64,000 nucleotides of DNA from Pseudotabrizicola algicola (GTDB lineage: Bacteria > Pseudomonadota > Alphaproteobacteria > Rhodobacterales > Rhodobacteraceae): the NCBI RefSeq assembly GCF_010915705.1, contig NZ_JAAIKE010000001.1:1276205-1340204 (forward strand). The letters are read 5' to 3'. The notes beneath the pieces are model-generated. The model was not told the origin of the DNA, made no database searches, and was given only the letters and a program-made list of their open reading frames with translations. Shown here piece by piece: positions 1 through 8,029 of this stretch; the stretch's first letter is position 1, and every line of letters starts with the position of its first letter. The translations under genes were made by a program, and so were the position numbers.

Positions 1-56
1 AACCATGCCACCCACGGTCGCTGCGGGCCCGCCACCTTTACCAGACGGCAGACACG

Positions 57-84
57 AAAAAGGGGCGGATTACTCCGCCCCTTC
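57..84 (-). terminator. Intrinsic terminator of the DUF481 gene
   Basis: Read on the minus strand, GGGGCGGA and TCCGCCCC pair around a short GTAA loop and are followed by a run of five T residues. It lies about 25 bases past the stop codon of the DUF481 gene, where a rho-independent terminator is expected. Confidence 0.8.
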
Positions 85-107
85 TCGGCTGTGTGGGGTT
101 TTCCGGC

Positions 108-953
108 TCAGAAGCCGAACACCAGCGAGACGCCCAATTTGTTGTCCGTCTTGATCGCACGGCTGTCGTTATACTCGGTCAGATAGCTGACGCGGGTCGA
201 GATCGTGTCGGTCATCTTCACGTTCAGACCCAGATCGTTGTTTGCACGCAGAGCCGAGTTGGATTTCAGAACGTCGGTATCATTCGTCACGAAGAAGTTG
301 TCGTTGATGCGGTAGAAGAACCGCGACGCGGCCAGATAGCCGGTCTCCGTGGTCGAATCGCGCGCGCCATCCTGCAGATAGCTGACGCCGATACCCGCCT
401 GCACCCGCCAGGTCATGTCGGGCGTGTTCACGACGCGGTAGCCCGGACCGAAGCCGAGGAAGCCATCGCGGCGCACGTCATCTGCGGTCGAGGCCAGACC
501 ATCTGTCTGCAAACGCGCAAGGGCGAAGGCATAGAAGTTCTGGTCGAAGTAGTAGTTCGCGTCATAGACGGCGAACACGTCTTCTTTCGTCGCGGTGTTG
601 TTCGACTCGGAGAAGTCGAGCGCCGCGCCGAGGGTCTGGACAAATTGCCCTTGGGCAAAGCGCAACCGCACGCCTGCCGAAAAGTCTTGCGACTCGTTGT
701 TGCCCGTCTTGCCGGAATAGCCCAGCGACGCGCTGCCGCTCAGACCGGGGCGGAATTCCGGATTGCCGAAGCGTGCGACATCTTCGGCACGAGCCAGATC
801 ATCCGCGACGTTCTCATTGATGTCGTCGATCCGGTCATTGACCGACTCGACGCCCGTGATGGCGACCTGTGCCACGGCGGCAGGCGCAAATGCGACTTGG
901 GCGGCGGCAATGGCCAGCACGCCGGCACCAAGGGTGCGGAGTTTGACTGTCAT
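108..953 (-). CDS. DUF481 outer-membrane beta-barrel protein (YdiY-like)
   Basis: 281-residue secreted protein. It starts with a signal peptide (MTVKLRTLGAGVLAIAAAQ, cleaved near AVAQ), followed by alternating hydrophobic/polar strands rich in Tyr, Asp and Asn, and it ends in Phe (VFGF), the usual C-terminal signature of an outer-membrane barrel. The pattern fits DUF481 (YdiY family); the physiological role is not known. I chose the ATG at 953 over upstream in-frame starts because AAGGAAAT lies just before it and the signal peptide begins there. It is a single-gene unit with its own terminator. Function beyond being an envelope barrel is not supported. Confidence 0.8.
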   Translation of the reverse strand: MTVKLRTLGAGVLAIAAAQVAFAPAAVAQVAITGVESVNDRIDDINENVADDLARAEDVARFGNPEFRPGLSGSASLGYSGKTGNNESQDFSAGVRLRFAQGQFVQTLGAALDFSESNNTATKEDVFAVYDANYYFDQNFYAFALARLQTDGLASTADDVRRDGFLGFGPGYRVVNTPDMTWRVQAGIGVSYLQDGARDSTTETGYLAASRFFYRINDNFFVTNDTDVLKSNSALRANNDLGLNVKMTDTISTRVSYLTEYNDSRAIKTDNKLGVSLVFGF

Positions 954-1150
954 CAGTATTTCCTTTTCACACACACCGGCCTCTCTCGTGCCGGTCGCGG
1001 AGGAAACGCATGAACAGGGTATATGTTCCCCCACCTCACCCTTCTGTTACCCCGCGTGAGGTGACCTTGGGTCAACCAACCCTTTGGCGGGATTAGAAAA
1101 GTGTCCCATGACACATCTCGGGCGGGGCGGGTGTGCCTCGCGGCGAAGGG

Positions 1151-1468
1151 TCAGCGGCGCGGGGCGGGCTTGCGGGCGGGCCGGGCGTGGACGCGCACCG
1201 GAACGGGTTCCAGACGCAGGCGCGGGCCACGCGGCGGGGTGTCGTCCGGTTCCGCCATGCGCATGATCGCAATCGCGAACTGCACGCCGGCAAAGACGAC
1301 GCCGTTGAACATCACCAGCATCAGCGCAGCGACCCAGCCCATCGGCGCTTGCAGGATAAGGCGTTGCAAACCCCCAACATCAAGCCAGACGACACCTGCG
1401 ACAAAAGCCGCCGCGATGGCAAATCCGATGGCGACATTCACAATATAGAGGCGGATGAGTTTCGGCAT
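1151..1468 (-). CDS. Small two-helix membrane protein of unknown function
   Basis: 105 residues. There are two clear hydrophobic segments, at about residues 8–28 and 42–65, followed by a basic, proline- and arginine-rich tail of about 35 residues that would lie in the cytoplasm. The start at 1468 has AGGAGAG eight bases upstream. No family is recognised; similar short membrane proteins with basic tails occur in Rhodobacterales, but that is recollection rather than a search. It lies between the META-domain and DUF481 genes on the same strand, separated by gaps of roughly 100–200 bases, so co-transcription is possible but not shown. Confidence 0.65.
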   Translation of the reverse strand: MPKLIRLYIVNVAIGFAIAAAFVAGVVWLDVGGLQRLILQAPMGWVAALMLVMFNGVVFAGVQFAIAIMRMAEPDDTPPRGPRLRLEPVPVRVHARPARKPAPRR

Positions 1469-1577
1469 GATGCTCTCCTGATCGCGCTGCAAAGGTAACG
1501 CGTCCGTGGCAAAGGGAAAGGTCCAATTCGCCGCAGGTCCGTGCAGGCTGCTCAAGGAGAAACGCAGCGCGAGCCGA

Positions 1578-1982
1578 TCAGTTCATCGGGCGCACGAATT
1601 CCATGCTGCCGCCCTTTTCGCCTGTCAGCAGAAGCGTGGTGGGGCCGGTCACTTCGGCGCGAGTCATTTCGGCAAGCGCAGCAAACAGCGCAGATTCGGC
1701 GGCAAGGTCAGGGCAGGCCATGCGGGTGGCACGAAGCGGACCGGCACGGAACTGCGGCAAGGGGCCCTCATAGCTGCCGGAAAAGCGGTTGCACGGCCCC
1801 TGCCCCGAAATTTGCCCTGCGGTGTTCAGGTCAATCGTGGCGCTTGCCGTAAAGGGCTGGCCGTTTATGGCCACAAGTTTCCATTCAATCGCGCGGTAGG
1901 CGCCGGGCACATCCTGTGCGAAGGCGGGCAGACAGGCGGCGAAGGTCGCGGCAAGCGCGGGAATGAGGCGGGGCATGGTCAT
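1578..1982 (-). CDS. META domain (HslJ-like) secreted protein
   Basis: 134 residues with an N-terminal signal peptide (MTMPRLIPALAATFAACLPAFAQ). The mature part carries the META/HslJ signature: the W-K-L-x-x-I-N-G strand, then GQGPCNRFSGSY, then late MACP and EFVRP. META-domain proteins are small periplasmic proteins linked to heat shock or novobiocin resistance in E. coli; the exact role here is unknown. The start at 1982 is preceded by AGGAG at good spacing. An upstream ATG at 1997 is in frame but has no ribosome site. It sits 37 bases downstream of nusB on the same strand. Confidence 0.8.
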   Translation of the reverse strand: MTMPRLIPALAATFAACLPAFAQDVPGAYRAIEWKLVAINGQPFTASATIDLNTAGQISGQGPCNRFSGSYEGPLPQFRAGPLRATRMACPDLAAESALFAALAEMTRAEVTGPTTLLLTGEKGGSMEFVRPMN

Positions 1983-2019
1983 CAGGCTCCTGTTCATGGC
2001 GGACACGTCCCGAGACCTA

Positions 2020-2508
2020 TCACAACCCTTGGGGCTTTGCCTCATGCGCCATGTGATCGAGCACCGCGTTGACGAATTTGGATTCCTTGCCATCGGGGAA
2101 GAAGGCTTTGGCCACGTCGACGAATTCGGTGATGACCACCTTGGGCGGGGTGGCCATTTGCGTCATTTCGGCCCCTGCCGCGCGGAACAGGGCGCGCAGC
2201 ACCGGATCGATCCGGTCGATCGGCCATTTGGCGACAAGCGCGCGGTCGGTCATCTGGTCGATCAGGGCCTGATAATTCACCGCGTGATCCACAAGCGCGC
2301 GGAAGTGATCGACATCACCTTCGGCAAACTCGCCCTCGTCATAGGTCGCGCCGAAACGATGCACCTCGAACTCGCGGCAGACCGCCTTGATGGTCTGGCC
2401 CGAGACTTCCATCTGGAACAGCGCCTGCACGGCGTAAAGCCGCGCGGCAGAGCGCATCTGCTTTTTCTCGGCGTTGCTCGGCTTGGAGGCCGATCTTGAC
2501 TCTGTCAT
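2020..2508 (-). CDS. nusB: Transcription antitermination factor NusB
   Basis: 162 residues, all-helical NusB fold. It has the RSAARLYAVQALFQME start of the RNA-binding face and the later IDRIDPVLRALFRAA and EFVDVAKAFF segments typical of the family. NusB binds boxA RNA with NusE (S10) in antitermination complexes, chiefly on rRNA operons. The ATG overlaps the ribH stop in an ATGA, so translation is probably coupled. Placing nusB directly after ribH is a common bacterial arrangement. Confidence 0.95.
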   Translation of the reverse strand: MTESRSASKPSNAEKKQMRSAARLYAVQALFQMEVSGQTIKAVCREFEVHRFGATYDEGEFAEGDVDHFRALVDHAVNYQALIDQMTDRALVAKWPIDRIDPVLRALFRAAGAEMTQMATPPKVVITEFVDVAKAFFPDGKESKFVNAVLDHMAHEAKPQGL

Positions 2509-3005
2509 GCGCGGAATCCGATCCCTTTCGTCTGGCCCGCCCATTTGCGCGAAAGCGCGATCAGGTGCAAGGCCGCCGCAGCGGCACCGCCGCCTTTATT
2601 CTGGCCCGCCGGATCGGCCCGCACTTCGGCTTGTGCACGATTCTCGACCGTAAGGATGCCGTTGCCGATACAGGCCCCCTGAAGGCCCAGAAGGGTGATG
2701 GCGCGGCTGCTGTCGTTGCAGACGGTATCATAATGCGTCGTCTCGCCGCGGATCACGCAGCCAAGCGCGACATAACCGTCGTATTTTGCCTGCCGTTCGG
2801 CCATTGCGATGGCGGTCGGCACTTCCAGAGCGCCCGGCACTTCCACCAGATCAACCTCGGCGCCGCAGCTTGCGGCAATGGCGCGCGCGCCTGCGACCAT
2901 GTTGTCGGTGATATCCTTGTAATAGGGGGCCACCACGACGAGCAGCTTCACCGGGCGGTCAAACGCGGGAAGAGGCAGGGTGTAATGCGATTCATGCGCG
3001 GCCAT
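2505..3005 (-). CDS. ribH: 6,7-dimethyl-8-ribityllumazine synthase
   Basis: 166 residues. This enzyme condenses 5-amino-6-ribitylaminouracil with 3,4-dihydroxy-2-butanone 4-phosphate, the penultimate step of riboflavin synthesis. Recognisable landmarks are the PYYKDITDNM segment, the VPGALEVP substrate-binding loop and GCVIRGETTHYD with the catalytic His region. It lies between ribBX and nusB with gaps of three bases or overlaps, so it is part of one operon. A GGAG precedes the start. The length is normal for the family. Confidence 0.96.
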   Translation of the reverse strand: MAAHESHYTLPLPAFDRPVKLLVVVAPYYKDITDNMVAGARAIAASCGAEVDLVEVPGALEVPTAIAMAERQAKYDGYVALGCVIRGETTHYDTVCNDSSRAITLLGLQGACIGNGILTVENRAQAEVRADPAGQNKGGGAAAAALHLIALSRKWAGQTKGIGFRA

Positions 3006-3008
3006 CTG

Positions 3009-4100
3009 TCACTCCGTGATGCGGCGGGTGCCGGTGATCGACAAACCGTAGGCATCAAGGCCCACGACTTTCGGTTGCGGCGAGTTGGTGAGAAGGGTCA
3101 GATCATGGATGCCGAGCGAGACAAGGATCTGCGCGCCGATCCCGTATTGGCGCAGCGTCTGTGGCGAGGCTTCGGCGTCTGACGTCAGCTTCATGTTGAG
3201 ATCGCGCAGCAGCACCAGCACGCCGCGCCCTTCCTCGGCGATCATGCGCATGGCGGCGGCAAACTCGCTGGTGCGCCCTGCCCCGCCAAGGCCGACCACA
3301 TCAAGCAGCGGATCGAGCGTGTGCATCCGCGTCAGCACCGGACCGGGGGCGGCGATATCGCCCTTGATCAGCACCACATGCTCGGCGCCTTCGGTCACAT
3401 CGGTGTAGATGCGCAAGGCCCAGTCACCCCCGAATTCCGAGGTGACGCTGCGCTCTTCGCTGAGTTTCACCAGATTGTCGTTGCGGCGGCGATAGGCGAT
3501 CAGGTCGGAAATCGTGCCGATCTTCAGGCCGTGCTTTTGCGCAAAGACCACCAGATCGGGCAGACGGGCCATCGTGCCATCGTCGTTCATCACCTCGCAG
3601 ATGACGCCCGACGGGTTCAGCCCCGCAAGGCGCGCCACATCGACCGCCGCTTCGGTATGGCCCGCACGCACCAGAACCCCGCCGTCACGCGCGCGCAGCG
3701 GGAAGATATGTCCCGGCGTCGCGATGTCTTGCGGCCCCTTGGTCTGGTCGATCGCAACCGAAACGGTGCGCGCGCGGTCGGCAGCGGAAATACCGGTGGA
3801 AATGCCGTCGCGCGCTTCGATGGAAAGGGTGAAGGCCGATGCGTGGCGCGACTGGTTCTTCGGGCTCATCGGTTGCAGGCCGAGTTGGTCGACACGGTCC
3901 GCCGTCAGCGCAAGGCAGATCAGGCCACGGCCATAGGTTGCCATGAAGTTGATGGCCTGCGGCGTGCACATCTGCGCCGGGATCACCAGATCGCCCTCGT
4001 TCTCCCGATCCTCGTGGTCGACCAGAATGAACATGCGCCCGTTGCGCGCTTCATCGATGATCTCTTCGACAGGAGAGATGGCGGCGGAATATTGGGTCAT
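3009..4100 (-). CDS. ribB: DHBP synthase with degenerate GTP cyclohydrolase II-like domain (RibBX type)
   Basis: 363 residues. The N-terminal ~205 residues are a complete 3,4-dihydroxy-2-butanone 4-phosphate synthase, including DHEDRENEGDLVIPA (metal and substrate site), YGRGLICLA and GHTEAAVDLA-like segments. The C-terminal ~150 residues follow the RibA (GTP cyclohydrolase II) fold pattern, with EHVVLIKGDI, LRIYTD and LRQYGIGAQIL. However, the zinc-binding cysteines and the usual RVHSECLTGD stretch are replaced by RMHTLDPLLDVVGLGG, so cyclohydrolase activity is very unlikely. This matches the RibBX variant known from Proteobacteria. A separate ribA is expected elsewhere in the genome. Confidence 0.93.
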   Translation of the reverse strand: MTQYSAAISPVEEIIDEARNGRMFILVDHEDRENEGDLVIPAQMCTPQAINFMATYGRGLICLALTADRVDQLGLQPMSPKNQSRHASAFTLSIEARDGISTGISAADRARTVSVAIDQTKGPQDIATPGHIFPLRARDGGVLVRAGHTEAAVDVARLAGLNPSGVICEVMNDDGTMARLPDLVVFAQKHGLKIGTISDLIAYRRRNDNLVKLSEERSVTSEFGGDWALRIYTDVTEGAEHVVLIKGDIAAPGPVLTRMHTLDPLLDVVGLGGAGRTSEFAAAMRMIAEEGRGVLVLLRDLNMKLTSDAEASPQTLRQYGIGAQILVSLGIHDLTLLTNSPQPKVVGLDAYGLSITGTRRITE

Positions 4101-4203
4101 GGCAAGGTTCCTGAACGCGTTTGAGAGGCTTTAGCGCGAGCGCAGGGCAAAAGCCAGAGCCGGGCGGCGCAGATGGCTTGTGCGCAAATGGCGCATTCGG
4201 CCT

Positions 4204-4758
4204 TCAGCGCGCGAAATAGCGTTCTGCCGGAAGGTATCCAGCCAGACGGCCCGCGACGCACCATTCCGCCTCCAGCCCGTGATCGCCGACCAGCAGCACG
4301 GCATCGGACGGGGTTTTGCCCAGCGCCGCGCGCAAGCGGCCCCGCGCCTCGGCAAAGCTGGCAAGGAGAGGCGGGGCGGCATGGCACTGCGCCAGCACAG
4401 GGGCCGCCTGCGCCAAGGCAGCGGGGGGCAGCGGCGGCACCGCCAACCCGATCATTCCCGCAGAGCCGAGGGCGGCGAGTTTGGCCGCGCGATCCGCTGG
4501 CAGGGACTGGCCCTCGCGCAGGACGCGCAAGGCATTTGAGGAAAACAGGAAGGCCACCAGATCATGTCCGGTGCTGGCGCGGATACCTGCATAGGTCTTG
4601 TAATCGAGACCGAGCTCTGCCGCCCGCCGGACCCGCAGGCGCACGACCTCGAGCGGAAGGGTCGGCAGGAGCCGCGACCGCGCTGCCCGCCAGCAATGGC
4701 TGCGCCATGCAAGCCCCGTCATTTCGGGGCCGCCGTTGTGGCCGATGCCTGCGGTCAT
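4204..4758 (-). CDS. Conserved protein of unknown function in the riboflavin operon
   Basis: 184 residues. The start at 4758 overlaps the ribE stop (ATGA). The N-terminus contains GIGHNGGP, a short motif seen near the start of many unrelated alphaproteobacterial proteins. It is rich in Ala, Leu and Arg, with segments such as LDYKTYAGIRASTGHDLVAFLFSSNALRVL, and has no signal peptide or membrane helix. I do not recognise a catalytic motif. Its fixed place between ribE and ribBX suggests a link to flavin synthesis or flavin-related stress, but this is guilt by association only. Confidence 0.75.
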   Translation of the reverse strand: MTAGIGHNGGPEMTGLAWRSHCWRAARSRLLPTLPLEVVRLRVRRAAELGLDYKTYAGIRASTGHDLVAFLFSSNALRVLREGQSLPADRAAKLAALGSAGMIGLAVPPLPPAALAQAAPVLAQCHAAPPLLASFAEARGRLRAALGKTPSDAVLLVGDHGLEAEWCVAGRLAGYLPAERYFAR

Positions 4759-5351
4759 TCCCATTCGCGCAGGCGGGCCACGTAGCGCGCCATCGTATCC
4801 ACCTCGAGATTCACACGGTCCCCCACGGCGACATCGCCCCATGTCGTGGCCTTCTGGGTGTGCGGAATGAAGTTGATGCCAAAATCGGTGCCATCCACCT
4901 CGTTCACGGTGAGCGAGGTGCCGTTGAGCGCGACCGATCCCTTGGGCGCGATGAAGCGCGCCAGATCGCGGGGGGCGCGGAAGGTCACGCGCAGGCTGTC
5001 CCCCTCCGGCACCACCGCCACCACCTCGGCCACACCGTCGACATGGCCGGAAACGATATGCCCGCCCAACTCGTCGCCCACTTTCAGCGCGCGCTCCAGA
5101 TTGACACGGGTGCCGGCACGCCAGCGCGACAGGTTGGTCTTGCTGACGGTTTCCGCCGAGATCTGCACGTCATACCAGTTGCGCGGCGCAGTGCCGGTGG
5201 CAATGACCGTGAGACAAACCCCGTCCGATGCGATGGAGGCACCGATGTCGATGCCCGCCACATCATAGCGCGTGCCGATGCGGGCCCGCAGGTCGCCCTG
5301 CTGTTCGACCTCCAGCACTTCTCCGATATCGCTGACGATCCCTGTAAACAT
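4755..5351 (-). CDS. ribE: Riboflavin synthase, alpha chain
   Basis: 198 residues, built from two tandem lumazine-binding repeats. The first begins MFTGIVSDIGEV and the second begins near GDELGGHIVSGHVDGVAEV, each about 95 residues with the family's SLTV/CLTV strand. It dismutates two lumazine molecules to riboflavin and the ribitylaminouracil substrate. The start at 5351 is preceded by AAGGAG. It is the first gene of the five-gene operon running to nusB. No ribD is present in the window, and the 150-base gap upstream is too short to hold a full FMN riboswitch. Confidence 0.96.
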   Translation of the reverse strand: MFTGIVSDIGEVLEVEQQGDLRARIGTRYDVAGIDIGASIASDGVCLTVIATGTAPRNWYDVQISAETVSKTNLSRWRAGTRVNLERALKVGDELGGHIVSGHVDGVAEVVAVVPEGDSLRVTFRAPRDLARFIAPKGSVALNGTSLTVNEVDGTDFGINFIPHTQKATTWGDVAVGDRVNLEVDTMARYVARLREWE

Positions 5352-5504
5352 GGCGGCTCTCCTTTGCCCCAATGCCTAGCCTGCACCAAAAGCCTGCGCA
5401 AGGTCGGACAGAAATTGCCTAAAAATCGCCGTGCTTTGACCGTTTGGCTTCGCTAAGGGTTAATCTCGCCGGTGGAATGCTTCCGGCAGCACAGACCGAC
5501 GGAT

Positions 5505-6797
5505 ATGATGCGCACAACCGGAGAAGATCGCCGTTTCCTGTTTTTGCAAGGCCCGCACGGGCCCTTCTTTCACCGTCTGGGCAAGATGCTTCAGGCGGCG
5601 GGGGCGCAGGTCTGGCGGGTGGGCTTCAACCGGGGCGACTGTGCCTTCTGGCCCAGCAATGACAGCTTCATCGCCTTTCGGGAGCCTGCGGCGCTCTGGC
5701 CAGACCGCATCGCTGGCCTGCTGCAAGAGCTGCGGATCACCGATCTGGTGCTTTATGGCGATACGCGGCCCATTCACGCGCAGGCGGTGATGGCGGCCAG
5801 GGCGGCGGGGGTGATGGTGCATGTGTTTGAGGAAGGCTATCTGCGCCCGCATTGGGTGACCTATGAACGCGGCGGGGTGAACGGCCATTCGCGCCTCATG
5901 CAGATGAGCGTGGCCGAGATGCAGGCAGCGCTTGCCAAGGCCGAGATGGACCAGCCGGAGGCCCCGGCGCGCTGGGGCGACATGCGCCAGCACATCTTCT
6001 GGGGCGCGCTGTATCACTGGTTCGTGCTGACCGGGTTCTGGGATTTCCGCAACTTCCGCCCGCATCGCAAGCAAACCGTCTGGGAGGAGTTCCTGCTTTA
6101 TTGCAGGCGGCTCGTGCTGCTGCCCTTTCACCGCTGGGAACGGATGATCGCGCAGTTCCGCATCAAGCACGGGGGGTTTCCCTATCATCTGGTGCTGTTG
6201 CAACTGGAGCATGACGCCAGTTTCCAGATGCACTCACCCTTCAAGACGATGGCCGAATTTCTGGCGGTGGTCGTCGAGGGGTTTGCCAAGGGCGCGGCGG
6301 CGCATCACCATCTGGTGTTCAAGGCCCACCCGCTGGAAGACGGGCGCGCGCCGCTGAAGGCGGAAATCCGGCGCCTGTCGCGCCTGCACGGGATAGAGGG
6401 GCGCGTGCATTTCGTGCGCGGCGGCAAACTGGCAGCGCTTCTCAATCACGCCCGCAGCGCGGTGACGGTCAATTCCACCGCCGGACAGCAGGTGCTGTGG
6501 CGGGGCATGCCGCTCAAGACCTTCGGGGCGGCGGTCTATGCCAAGCCGGAGTTTGTCTCGCACCAGCCCATCGCGCGGTTCTTCTCGCGCCCGCATCGCC
6601 CCGACGCCCGCGCCTATCGCGATTATCGCCACTATCTGCTTGAAACCAGCCAGATTACCGGCGGGTTCTACAGCGCCCGCGGGCGGCGGGAGGTGTTGCG
6701 GCAAGTGGTCGATATGATGCTTTCGCCCGAAGATCCGTATGACGCACTGGTTTCGGGAAGCGCGGCACCAAGGCAACAGTTGCGGCTGGTGAACTGA
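5505..6797 (+). CDS. kpsS: Capsule polysaccharide synthesis protein, KpsS-like
   Basis: About 430 residues, cytosolic, of the capsule-synthesis family (Pfam Capsule_synth). Landmarks are FLFLQGPHGPFF at the N-terminus, VFEEGYLRPHWVTYE in the middle, and FKAHPLEDG plus NSTAGQQVLWRG in the C-terminal donor-binding half. KpsS enzymes add the first Kdo to the phosphatidylglycerol anchor of group 2 capsules; KpsC then extends the Kdo linker. The start is uncertain: two consecutive ATGs at 5505 and 5508 have only a weak ribosome site (GACGGAT), and an upstream GTG at 5472 is also in frame. It leads an operon with the exporter and kpsC. Confidence 0.85.
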   Translation: MMRTTGEDRRFLFLQGPHGPFFHRLGKMLQAAGAQVWRVGFNRGDCAFWPSNDSFIAFREPAALWPDRIAGLLQELRITDLVLYGDTRPIHAQAVMAARAAGVMVHVFEEGYLRPHWVTYERGGVNGHSRLMQMSVAEMQAALAKAEMDQPEAPARWGDMRQHIFWGALYHWFVLTGFWDFRNFRPHRKQTVWEEFLLYCRRLVLLPFHRWERMIAQFRIKHGGFPYHLVLLQLEHDASFQMHSPFKTMAEFLAVVVEGFAKGAAAHHHLVFKAHPLEDGRAPLKAEIRRLSRLHGIEGRVHFVRGGKLAALLNHARSAVTVNSTAGQQVLWRGMPLKTFGAAVYAKPEFVSHQPIARFFSRPHRPDARAYRDYRHYLLETSQITGGFYSARGRREVLRQVVDMMLSPEDPYDALVSGSAAPRQQLRLVN

Positions 6798-6886
6798 CGC
6801 CGGAACGCGGTGCTGGCATTTTCTCAGTTCATTCTTTACACTTGCAGGCAAAACTTGAGGCAAATCCAGTCAAAGGAGCCCGAGCA

Positions 6887-8029
6887 GTGAAAGTGCTTGT
6901 AACCAAAGGGGCGAAAGCCCTTTGTCTTGTCGCGTTGATGGCGACCACGGCGGCTTGCGGCCTGCCGCGCTCTGGCCCGAACAAATCAGAAATTTTCAAA
7001 GGTTCGGTGATGAAGGAAGGCGACGCCTTCATCGTCACGGTGAACCAGCGGGTGACGCGGGCGACGGCGGTGATGCCCGCCTTCGGCTTCTCCTCCAGCT
7101 TCCTGAACGCGGGCGTGGTGGGGTCGGATACGATCAACCCCGGCGATACGCTGGCGCTGACGATTTTCGAAAACGTGCGCGACGATCCGCTTCTGGGCAA
7201 TACGGGCCAGCGCGTGAGCGCCCTTGAAGAAGTGCAGGTCGACGGTCAGGGCTTCATCTTTGTGCCCTATGCGGGCCGCATCAAGGCCGCGGGCCAAACG
7301 CCCGAAGGGCTGCGCAGCGCCATCACCCGCAAGCTGGATACCCAGACACCCGACCCGCAGGTGACCGTGGCGCGCGTTGCCGGTGACGGCTCGACCGTTT
7401 CTGTGCAGGGCGCGGTGGGTGCGAATGGCGTCTATGCGATCGAGCGGCCCACCCGCAACCTGTCGGCAATGATTGCCCGCGCGGGCGGGGTGGCGATCGA
7501 GCCGGAGGTTGCGGTGATCCGCGTCACCCGTGGCCGGCATACCGGAAAGGTCTGGTTGCAGGATCTGTATTCAAATCCCTCGCTGGATATTGCCCTGCGT
7601 CCGGGCGACAAGATCGTGGTGGAGCGGGACACACGGGCCTTTGTGGCGCTTGGCGCGACAGGCACCCAGAACCGGGTGCCGTTCGAGACGCAGACCCTGT
7701 CGGCGATCGAGGCGATTGCGATCGTGGGCGGGCTGAACACCAACCTCGCCGACCCGACCGGGGTTTTCGTCTTCCGCAACGAGCCCGAAGCGATTGCCAA
7801 TGCAGTGCTGGGGCGCAACGACCTGCGCGGCGACCAGCGCATGGTTTATGTGCTGGACCTTACGCAGCCGACCGGAATGTTCGAGGCGCGTGACTTCATC
7901 ATACGGGATCAAGACACGGTCTATGTGACAGAAGCACCCTTTGTTCAGTGGCAAAAGACGCTGTCGGCGGTCACCGGCACGGCGGGCGCGGCCAGCTCGC
8001 TTACCGATGTGGGCTCTGGCGGCAGCTGA
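6887..8029 (+). CDS. Polysaccharide export lipoprotein (Wza/KpsD-type)
   Basis: 380 residues. The GTG start at 6887 is preceded by AAGGAG and opens a lipoprotein signal peptide whose lipobox is TAAC|G near residue 25. The polysaccharide-export (Poly_export) domain follows (DTINPGDTLALTIFENV … VDGQGFIFVPYAGRIKAAG), then SLBB-type beta-grasp repeats around VSVQGAVGANGVYAI and RVPFETQTLSAIEAIAIVGG. It should form the outer-membrane portal for the capsule or exopolysaccharide. Its last 23 bases overlap the start of kpsC. No transmembrane ABC exporter or Wzc-type kinase is encoded next to it. Confidence 0.88.
   Translation: MKVLVTKGAKALCLVALMATTAACGLPRSGPNKSEIFKGSVMKEGDAFIVTVNQRVTRATAVMPAFGFSSSFLNAGVVGSDTINPGDTLALTIFENVRDDPLLGNTGQRVSALEEVQVDGQGFIFVPYAGRIKAAGQTPEGLRSAITRKLDTQTPDPQVTVARVAGDGSTVSVQGAVGANGVYAIERPTRNLSAMIARAGGVAIEPEVAVIRVTRGRHTGKVWLQDLYSNPSLDIALRPGDKIVVERDTRAFVALGATGTQNRVPFETQTLSAIEAIAIVGGLNTNLADPTGVFVFRNEPEAIANAVLGRNDLRGDQRMVYVLDLTQPTGMFEARDFIIRDQDTVYVTEAPFVQWQKTLSAVTGTAGAASSLTDVGSGGS

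Noticed and set aside
1034..1062. ACCTCAC … GTGAGGT inverted repeat upstream of the DUF481 gene
   Set aside because: Arms are only seven bases with a 15-base spacer; no regulator is nearby, so it is not strong enough to list as an operator.
5352..5504. Possible FMN riboswitch before ribE
   Set aside because: The gap is too short and lacks the conserved RFN element pattern (no AGGATA/GAAGGG boxes in order).
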